NCBI GenBank assembly: GCA_001839685.1
Contig: MLAK01001283.1
Location: 7,662 to 18,307, forward strand
Source: Tritrichomonas foetus
Taxonomy: Eukaryota; Parabasalia; Tritrichomonadida; Tritrichomonadidae
DNA: 10,646 nucleotides
Reading direction: 5' to 3'
The position numbers and the translations under genes are program-made. Of the stretch, positions 5,780 to 10,646 are shown piece by piece; within the stretch, counting starts at the first letter, position 1, and each line of letters starts with the position of its first letter. Under the pieces are notes generated by a model. It did no database searches. It saw only the letters and a program-made list of their open reading frames with translations, and had not been told where the DNA came from.

Positions 5780-5840
5780 GTAAAAGTGGGAGTTTTACGA
5801 GATCGACCGCAGGGTGGTCTAGTAAAACAACCACTTTTAC
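5780..5840. repeat. 61-nt imperfect hairpin, GC-richer than surroundings
   Basis: The left arm 5780-5808 and right arm 5816-5840 pair along most of their length: GTAAAAGTGG pairs with CCACTTTTAC, then GTTTTAC with GTAAAAC, then GACC with GGTC, with mismatches between blocks. The 7-nt apex is GCAGGGT. The size and near-palindromic form suit a short fold-back element, a hairpin RNA or the centre of an inverted duplication. Confidence 0.7.
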
Positions 5841-5841
5841 A

Positions 5842-6477
5842 TTACTGACTTATGAATTTATTTTTAGTCTAAATTATAACAATAACGACTATATAGAAGA
5901 GTTAAAAACAGAACGTATGAAACTCCTCATTTGTCTTATTTTGCTTAGCTTTTGCAAAAATTTATTTCACAATGTGAAGCAAATACAGTCAAGAGTTTTT
6001 TCGCAAAAATTTTATACAGATTTTTAGAAAATTGCATTTCTTACTTTTGCCTATTTGAATGACGTAAAATATTTTCTATGATAAATCACTTTTTTTTGAT
6101 AAATATGAACTCTCAAAGAAATATGTACCAAAGCCCGAGTAATTCATGAATTAATANATAAACATGTACTTCCTGTTCATCTNTTGGCACAAATATTGGT
6201 TCATTATGCAGAAGATATAGAAAAACAGACAATTTCACGGAATTATTATCATTATTATAAATCTTTTCTCAATTTTCAGATTTTAGAATTAGAAAATGTT
6301 ATNCTTAAATTATTCACATTTTTAGAGAAATCTGTAGAAGAAATAAAAAGATATGAGAGTGATACCAAAAATCCACTTTTTGAATTATTGTTGTATTCAA
6401 TTGGTCTCATTTTTATCTCTGAATATCTTGATCATTTCCAGAATAAAGTTTATTATTGTGGTTGTTCTTTAATATAA
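5842..6477 (+). pseudogene. Decayed gene fragment, plus strand, unknown family
   Basis: One frame carries coding-like blocks interrupted by stops: LLTYEFIFSLNYNNNDYIEE and onward to a TAG near 6027, then KIAFLTFAYLNDVKYF. A neighbouring frame carries YDKSLFFDKYELSKKYVPKP. The original frame then resumes at about 6133 (VIHELI, HVLPVHLLAQILVHYAEDIE) and stays open to TAA at 6475-6477. The 3' part is a helical segment rich in Leu and Glu (ILKLFTFLEKSVEEIKRYES). No in-frame ATG begins the open part, and Ns occur at 6157, 6183 and 6303. Several independent breaks point to real decay. The family was not recognised. Block order and pattern resemble the minus-strand fragment at 5287-5751, so the two may be inverted relatives. 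Confidence 0.45.
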
Positions 6478-6683
6478 TACATTTACTAATGCATAAATTA
6501 AAACATGCTGAGTTTCATACTTTCTGTTAAAAACTATAACAAGGGTATATTTGGGTGCTGAAATTGGTGGTGGGATTTAAGAAAATCAGAGCGAGGTAGT
6601 TGATGTTGGGGATTTATATTTTGGGTAGTTTTTATTTGATGGTGAACATGACGTAAATATTTAAAGGTGCCATCATCATAAAA
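6478..6683. other. Noncoding spacer with G-rich tract
   Basis: Between 6542 and 6636 the plus strand is unusually G-rich (GGGTATATTTGGGTG, TTGGTGGTGGGA, GATGTTGGGGA, TTTTGGGTAG) for this AT-rich DNA. TGATGTTGGGGA at 6601-6612 is the exact reverse complement of part of the C-rich tract at 9160-9171. No gene seen. Confidence 0.5.
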
Positions 6684-6803
6684 ATGAAAATTAATGAAAA
6701 ATCAATTAATAGTAATAATAAAAGAATATATCCAGATCAATTGAATGCTATTTTTGTTATTTTTATTGATGATTTTTCTTCGTCCATTGTTTTCACGATA
6801 TAA
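6684..6803 (+). other. Upstream overlapping ORF (39 codons) ahead of the GT61-like gene
   Basis: An initiator-like TCATA at 6676-6680 lies just before this ATG, which makes it the first ATG on a transcript starting there. The short frame encodes a hydrophilic tail (MKINEKSINSNNKRIYPDQL) running into hydrophobic residues and ends at TAA 6801-6803, overlapping the start of the glycosyltransferase frame by 59 nt. It may be the displaced cytosolic tail of that type II membrane protein. Confidence 0.35.
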
Positions 6804-7911
6804 AAAAATATCTATGCTTTTACCATTAATTTCACTCATTTTTCCAACAACTTTGAATTTTTCCAGATTCGATGATATACATACAACCCAATTGAAATAT
6901 GAAATGAATTTTTCTCCTGCATTTTTCATCAATTTCACCTCTACATTTCAATTTTATGGATCTATGGAAGAGTTACAAATTCAAAGAAAATTTAATTTGA
7001 TCATTTTGCGATATGCTTTTGTTTCTAGTGATGCTTTTTTCATTAAAGATAATCATATTGTGCTGATCAATAGACTTTGTCACCCAAGAATTCACGATAT
7101 TGTTCGTTCAAATAATCAGTTTTTGGTGTCACGCCTCGAAAAATGCATTGTTGTTGGACATCAATTTACATATGCATATGGTCACTTTCTGAACGATGCT
7201 GCGCCTCAACTTATTTTCCTCAATAATTATTTCTTAAAAAAATATACATATATTTTTTCCAAACTGTTATCTCAGAAAGTTATTCCAATATATATTTTGG
7301 AAGCATTAACTCTGTTCACACACTCAGGAGCTGTATTAACACCTCCCTTTAATCAAATCTTCTACGTATCTAAAGCCATCACAATCCAAACATTATATTG
7401 TAATACGAACAATCATTTTTTAATCTATTTGCTGAACAACTTTTTTCTCAGAAAACTAAACGTCACGAGACATATGAACAAAATGATTTTTTACAACCGT
7501 CCACGATTTCGGGCTCGGTGTTTTGGCAATTTTGAAGAATTATTGTTTTTGTTCCGAAAATATCACAGTTGCTGGGAAGATGGAAATGAAATAGATAAAT
7601 TATCAACTTTAATGGAACAAGCATCCTTCTGGAACTCAATACAAGTTTTAATTGCGAGTGATGGGACAGGAATGGCCAATATGATTTTTATGAAAAACAA
7701 TTCATTAGTCATTGAGATTTTGCATAATAAAAAAAATTGCGGAACATTTTTTGTTATCAGTCGAAGTTTGGCCATAAATTATATAATTTATCAAGATTCC
7801 TTTATGAATTTGTTACTCAAGACGCCAAATGTCCTCTCTATTGTTTCTCTTACTCGATTAAATCGAATAATTGTAAATTTTCTTAATGAAGAAAATCAAA
7901 TTATCAATTGA
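6745..7911 (+). CDS. GT61/DUF563-family glycosyltransferase, type II membrane protein
   Basis: The 388-aa product is a probable Golgi or secretory-pathway glycosyltransferase. Residues 1-35 form hydrophobic segments (MLFLLFLLMIFL, LLPLISLIF) suitable as a signal anchor. The lumenal domain has the GT61 hallmarks: YAYGHFLNDAAPQLIFLNNY (143-162), matching the G-H-F-L-proline pattern; IFYNRPRFRARCFGNFEELL (248-267), like the I-RR-R-N-E strand-helix; and IASDGTGMANMIFMKNNSLV followed by IEI (303-325), corresponding to the H-GAG-N-F-VIE motif, with Asp306 in place of the usual His. GT61 enzymes include plant xylosyl- and arabinosyltransferases, and Trichomonas has DUF563 relatives. A TGA immediately precedes the ATG, so no longer in-frame start exists. 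The length suits the family. No initiator lies close to this ATG; see the short upstream ORF. Confidence 0.75.
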   Translation: MLFLLFLLMIFLRPLFSRYKKISMLLPLISLIFPTTLNFSRFDDIHTTQLKYEMNFSPAFFINFTSTFQFYGSMEELQIQRKFNLIILRYAFVSSDAFFIKDNHIVLINRLCHPRIHDIVRSNNQFLVSRLEKCIVVGHQFTYAYGHFLNDAAPQLIFLNNYFLKKYTYIFSKLLSQKVIPIYILEALTLFTHSGAVLTPPFNQIFYVSKAITIQTLYCNTNNHFLIYLLNNFFLRKLNVTRHMNKMIFYNRPRFRARCFGNFEELLFLFRKYHSCWEDGNEIDKLSTLMEQASFWNSIQVLIASDGTGMANMIFMKNNSLVIEILHNKKNCGTFFVISRSLAINYIIYQDSFMNLLLKTPNVLSIVSLTRLNRIIVNFLNEENQIIN

Positions 7912-7922
7912 TCATCTGATTG

Positions 7923-8179
7923 GTATATACTATAAAACACTTTTTATTGCCGTTATTCATTTTTTCCGATCATTCACTTTTTCACATTTTTCTCATAAAG
8001 TCTTTTTCAAAAGAAGTGTGCGAACAACCGTTTACTAAAAAAAAAGTGAATTTTGACCATTCTGTATTTCTGGATGAAATTGATTTNGGAANTTGTGANT
8101 TNNAGATAAGATAGAATATCCATTCAATATNCATATGCCANAGAATNAAGTCGATTCGAATTGTATCATGAAGAAATAA
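7923..8179 (+). pseudogene. Decayed gene tail, unknown, with EVCEQPFT motif
   Basis: An open frame without an ATG reads IFSDHSLFHIFLIKSFSK, then EVCEQPFTKKK and VNFDHSVFLDEID, and meets many undetermined bases between 8087 and 8103. After these a shifted frame continues coding-like (DKIEYPFNIHMP, then VDSNCIMKK) to TAA at 8177-8179. The DNA encoding EVCEQPFT recurs at 8260 with silent changes, so this is likely a real coding unit that has been duplicated. The missing start and the frame change across Ns mean it could be a pseudogene or a badly read gene. No family recognised. Confidence 0.4.
8012..8026 (+). repeat. 15-bp direct repeat AGAAGTGTGCGAACA, copy 1
   Basis: It is identical to 8258-8272, 246 bp away. 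The repeat encodes EVCEQ, and the codons that follow both copies (PFT) differ only at silent positions. Confidence 0.7.
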
Positions 8180-8257
8180 TTCACCAAAATTAAAAAACAT
8201 TCATTTCATCATTATTATTAAACTTTATTTTTATATTTACCAAAATTGGGAAAAAAT

Positions 8258-8272
8258 AGAAGTGTGCGAACA
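8258..8272 (+). repeat. 15-bp direct repeat AGAAGTGTGCGAACA, copy 2
   Basis: Second copy, followed by one extra A (8274) and then CCC TTC ACC, against CCG TTT ACT in copy 1. The frame stops soon afterwards at TGA 8293-8295. Confidence 0.7.
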
Positions 8273-8555
8273 GACCCTTCACCGATGAATCTTTCTGAAA
8301 TTGGAATATGTTATTATAGGCCATGTGTCTAATACAAACAACGAAGTTATATAAAAATCTGTCTCGGAATTCCTGAGAAATAGATTCTCATTCAAATTCT
8401 GAAATTTTTGAAAGGATCCAAGGTTAAATATATTTCACCAGGAATATTTTTTAAAAATAAAGAGTAACTGAAACGAAAAAAAATCTCGGAATTGAGACTT
8501 TATATTTTCAATGTATATTCATCACATGTATGCGCGCAGAAATGTGCAACAGGAG
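8273..8555. other. No gene recognised
   Basis: Stops occur in all frames at short intervals. TCTCGGAATT occurs twice (about 8363 and 8484) but no larger repeat unit is apparent. Confidence 0.4.
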
Positions 8556-8568
8556 TCACTGATTCACT
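8556..8568 (+). promoter_or_regulatory. Double Inr before a 35-aa ORF
   Basis: TCACTGATTCACT runs directly into ATG at 8569. The A of the first initiator (8558) gives an 11-nt leader, the spacing seen in the small-gene cluster at the left of the window. Confidence 0.4.
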
Positions 8569-8676
8569 ATGCTAGAGAAAGATAAAGAGAAATTACAAAA
8601 AATAGCAAAAATTAAAAATAGAGTTATCTGGCTACAAATTTATTTTTTTGTTATTATATCCAGGATAATTACATAA
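8569..8676 (+). CDS. Possible 35-aa single-span membrane peptide
   Basis: The short frame begins MLEKDKEKLQKIAKIKNR, a highly basic and charged helix, followed by a hydrophobic stretch VIWLQIYFFVIISRIIT that could span a membrane, then TAA. It would be a tail-anchored micro-protein if translated. It is supported by a double initiator at the correct distance. It is so short that a chance ORF or the start of a broken gene is equally possible. No continuation in other frames was convincing. Confidence 0.3.
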   Translation: MLEKDKEKLQKIAKIKNRVIWLQIYFFVIISRIIT

Positions 8677-8800
8677 CAAATATTATTTGCAATTAATCTT
8701 TGTTATAAAAAATATATACATAGAAAAAATGAAGATATTCGTGTTTTTTAAAATCAAAATTAAAAATTGTTTTTTTCAAAGCCTCTCTTACAGATTTTTT
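8677..8800. other. AT-rich spacer, nothing recognised
   Basis: The sequence is dominated by A and T runs with no coding-like frame. Confidence 0.4.
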
Positions 8801-9040
8801 TTAAACTTTTCCTATAGCCTTGGCTTCATGTATATTATCGATTAACAGACAGAAAACATAAGAGAGTTCGATTCGTTCTCGAGATATAAAAATCAGACCA
8901 AATAAAGTCTGAATTCTTTTTAACGTATGGATATAATAATGCGACCCAATCAATCCAACAAAGCAAACGATATAAGCCAAATGAAAAAGACGATTACGAG
9001 GCAAAAATGTTAGATCATGCGCGATAAAAAAAAAAATCAA
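8801..9040 (-). pseudogene. Possible coding fragment without ATG
   Basis: A minus-strand frame of about 80 codons reads HDLTFLPRNRLFHLAYIVCF, then GSHYYIHTLKRIQTLFGLIF and SRERIELSYVFCLLIDNIHE, ending at a stop at 8801-8803. The residue mix (Arg, His, Cys, Glu as well as hydrophobics) looks more coding than its AT-rich surroundings. There is no in-frame ATG, and upstream the frame closes at a TAA. It may be an internal fragment of a decayed gene, perhaps with membrane helices. The phrase GLIFIS also occurs in the fragment ending at 6477, which may be chance. Confidence 0.3.
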
Positions 9041-9096
9041 ATCACTAAATTCCGATATTTCAGATTAGAAAGAAAATATATAGATGTTGTATGCTT

Positions 9097-9232
9097 TGAC
9101 CCCCCTAAAAACGAAATCACCCCATCCACCAGAACTGATCAAATCCTCCCTCTCACCACTCCCCAACATCACATTTACCAGACCTTCAAATCGCCCCTCA
9201 TATCATCACTCCCCAACTACCCCTTTTTTCGG
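9097..9232 (+). other. C-rich, G-poor tract
   Basis: The plus strand abruptly becomes C-rich with repeated CCCC runs (GACCCCCCTAAAA, ATCACCCCATCC, ACTCCCCAACATCAC, ATCGCCCCTCAT, ACTCCCCAACTACCCC) and few Gs. Open frames through it reflect this composition, not a gene. It sits just left of the Maverick-like integrase region and might be an end or subterminal region of that element. Confidence 0.5.
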
Positions 9233-9284
9233 GTCCAATATCTACCATAAATNNNCNTTTATATCCTTTANCCATTTTTTCAGT

Positions 9285-9328
9285 CCATCACTTTTTAACA
9301 TTTTTACAACATCACTTTCAAACTCATG
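9285..9328 (+). promoter_or_regulatory. Candidate promoter of the integrase gene, two CATCACTTT units
   Basis: CATCACTTT occurs at about 9286 and 9310, each containing a TCACT initiator. The second places its A (9314) 12 nt before an ATG at 9326, which is in a different frame from the integrase ATG at 9373. Ns at 9338 and 9343-9344 make the true frame between the two uncertain. Confidence 0.45.
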
Positions 9329-9372
9329 TCAAACATTNTGATNNCATTTTTGTGATTTTAATGATAAAATAA

Positions 9373-9831
9373 ATGGAAAAACAATACGATGAGTGGGTTC
9401 ATTCCATAGTAAAAACTACTTTCAAAACACATGAATATAATGAAAGAATAGACTATAAAGGATATTTTGCTCGTAAATTTTCAACTAGATTTAATATGCA
9501 AAATCAACATTACACTGTGAAAGAAAGGGTTGCATTAAAAGATAAATATGCATCACAAGCAGCTGATTTATATATTAAAACAATTTATGATATAAAAGTT
9601 AAAAATGCTTTGATTTTGGTTGATACACTCTCTCTTGCAACACAAAAGAAGACCAAAAAACAATTATTTAACTTGCAATCATTCAAACAATACACTATTT
9701 TACCACAGGAACTACAGGATCAAATATATAAATATTATGAAGGAAAATATGACCAATCAACGATGAAACCATCAAAGACGGAGTCCCGTGCTAACGCGAA
9801 ACCAGATCCTAAACCAAAACAACCCCCTTAA
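9373..9831 (+). CDS. Maverick-type integrase, N-terminal part (ends at an in-frame TAA)
   Basis: The 152-aa frame starts MEKQYDEWVHSIVKTTFKTH and contains a helical, basic region (residues 20-75), a second helical part (QSFKQYTILPQELQDQIYKY) and a Lys/Pro/Ser linker ending KPDPKPKQPP. Immediately after the TAA (9829-9831) the same frame continues open to the window edge and contains the integrase core, so this is most likely the front of one longer gene broken by a nonsense change or a base-call error. A TAA lies directly before the ATG, so 9373 is the earliest start in this frame, although a better-placed ATG (9326) exists in another frame upstream. The role of this N-terminal part is unknown; DNA binding is a guess from the basic residues. 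Confidence 0.65.
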   Translation: MEKQYDEWVHSIVKTTFKTHEYNERIDYKGYFARKFSTRFNMQNQHYTVKERVALKDKYASQAADLYIKTIYDIKVKNALILVDTLSLATQKKTKKQLFNLQSFKQYTILPQELQDQIYKYYEGKYDQSTMKPSKTESRANAKPDPKPKQPP

Positions 9832-10646
9832 ACAAATGAACAAATACAACGAGAACGTGAAGATGCGATATTAAATGCTGTTTACACTGATGATGAGGTA
9901 GTGGATCAAAATATCGAGTTAACNGAAATTATAAAGAAAGCNGCAAAAGAAGATGTAAAACTTAAAATAAATCAATTGATAAACAGATTGATTAAAGATT
10001 CAATCCATCGTAAACTTGCTAAATCATCGCCATCACAGCTTTCATACGGTGGTTTAACATTTCGTGAATGGTATAATGATTACGTCAAATTGTATAAAAA
10101 CAATCATCCAAATAAGATTAAAGCAAATGCTAGACCTTATGAATTGAAAGAATATAAACAATTATTACCCTATCCTTTTAAATCTAAGGTTTCCAAATTT
10201 GAAGATTTAAGTAAGTTCAATATTCNAGTCAAAGAGGATATATTTATTCCTGACTTTAGATTAAAATCCCTTTTACCATTAACTAAACTAACATATGTTA
10301 AACAACCCGGCTCATGGGAAATTGATATATTCTTTATAAATGATCCGGTAATTGATAATACAGTCCTGCAGGAATATTTGGCGTGTATAAATATAAACAC
10401 TCGTTTTTTATTTCTTATTCCCATTGAAGATAAATCAGCTGATGAAATCAAGAAAGCATTAACATATCTTATATCTAACGTTTACGTTCAATACATAAAA
10501 GGAGATGGCGAGAAAGGTTTTGCATCAAAAGAGGCAAAAATGCCCGAGTTTTACGAAAAACATAAAATTAAAACATTCTTTTCATCATCACCATTTACAT
10601 ATCATAATAAATTGATTGATAGAGCAATTAGAACCATTCGTGATGC
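9832..10646 (+). CDS. Integrase core (retroviral-type rve fold), 3'-partial, continues beyond window
   Basis: This is the same frame as the preceding ORF, open for 271 codons. A helical region is followed by LSYGGLTFREWYNDYVKLYK and then the catalytic domain: WEIDIFFINDP with the first Asp (codon 10324-10326), YIKGDGEKGFASKEA with the second Asp (10504-10506), and HNKLIDRAIRTIRD with a third acidic residue (Asp, 10618-10620). The core catalyses insertion of element DNA into the host genome. The third acid is Asp where retroviruses have Glu, with 37 residues between the second and third acids. The I-D-R-IRTIRD wording is, to my recollection, typical of Maverick integrases. Ns at 9924, 9942 and 10226 affect single residues. 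Any C-terminal chromodomain would lie outside the window. Confidence 0.8.

Larger units (their letters stand above)
9373..10646 (+). mobile_element. Edge of a Maverick/Polinton-type giant transposon (right side outside window)
   Basis: A retroviral-type integrase frame enters from here and runs off the right edge. In Trichomonas the abundant Maverick elements (roughly 15-20 kb) carry such an integrase together with a protein-primed DNA polymerase and virus-like genes. Only the integrase is visible, so the element type is inferred from the integrase alone. The left terminus was not found; it should lie between about 9050 and 9370. Confidence 0.6.

Noticed and set aside
6702..6938. Minus-strand 78-codon ORF over the GT61 start
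   Set aside because: It is a shadow of the hydrophobic N-terminus of the glycosyltransferase with no independent support.
7982..8200. Minus-strand 72-codon ORF
   Set aside because: It is antisense to the EVCEQPFT fragment, contains many undetermined codons, and the plus strand has repeat-backed coding evidence.
9017..9341. Two overlapping Pro/Ser/Thr-rich plus-strand ORFs
   Set aside because: They are translations of the C-rich tract, run into undetermined bases and show no domain-like pattern.
1..10646. CRISPR arrays, tRNA or rRNA genes, spliceosomal introns
   Set aside because: No regularly spaced repeats, cloverleaf or rRNA-like sequence, and no GTATGT donor with a paired ACTAACACACAG acceptor found by eye.

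Overview
The window looks like nuclear DNA of a parabasalid protist, most likely Trichomonas vaginalis or a close relative. It is strongly AT-rich, genes are intronless and sit on both strands, and the small genes carry the parabasalid initiator (Inr, TCA+1-Py-T/A) about 9-12 nt upstream of the ATG, usually as TCACTTCACTTTTT. It also holds a DUF563/GT61-type glycosyltransferase and a Maverick/Polinton-type integrase. Ambiguous bases, homopolymer frameshifts and decayed fragments suggest a draft assembly of repeat-rich DNA. No sequence search was possible; the organism call is inference.

Region 1-2112 is a compact cluster of seven short genes on both strands: a 5'-partial gene at the left edge, a tandem duplicate pair (103 and 96 aa), a frameshifted gene of about 100 aa, a frameshifted short coiled-coil gene, a 69-aa gene and an 89-aa protein with FG-like residues and a coiled coil. 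Spacers are 21-75 nt. None of the products is confidently recognised. The tight packing is more like a virus-like or large mobile-element gene block than ordinary spaced genes, but this is unproven.

Region 2113-5770 is dominated by one 783-aa minus-strand gene whose motifs, in order, fit a P-superfamily (RNase H-like) transposase. An 18-nt inverted repeat with one mismatch (2285-2302 and 5752-5769) flanks it and could be its termini, giving a candidate element of about 3.5 kb.

Region 5287-6480 holds decayed coding fragments pointing away from a 61-nt hairpin (5780-5840). Region 6745-7911 is an intact GT61-like glycosyltransferase with an N-terminal hydrophobic anchor. Region 7912-9250 is mostly decayed DNA: a broken gene tail whose EVCEQPFT-coding segment is repeated at about 8260, a 35-aa ORF with a good promoter, a fragment with no ATG, and a C-rich tract.

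From 9373 to the right edge, one reading frame broken by a single TAA encodes a retroviral-type integrase with a D-D-D/E core. It is probably the first gene of a Maverick element that continues beyond the window. The window is thus a patchwork: a compact small-gene block, a DNA transposon, gene debris, one membrane glycosyltransferase and the edge of a giant transposon.
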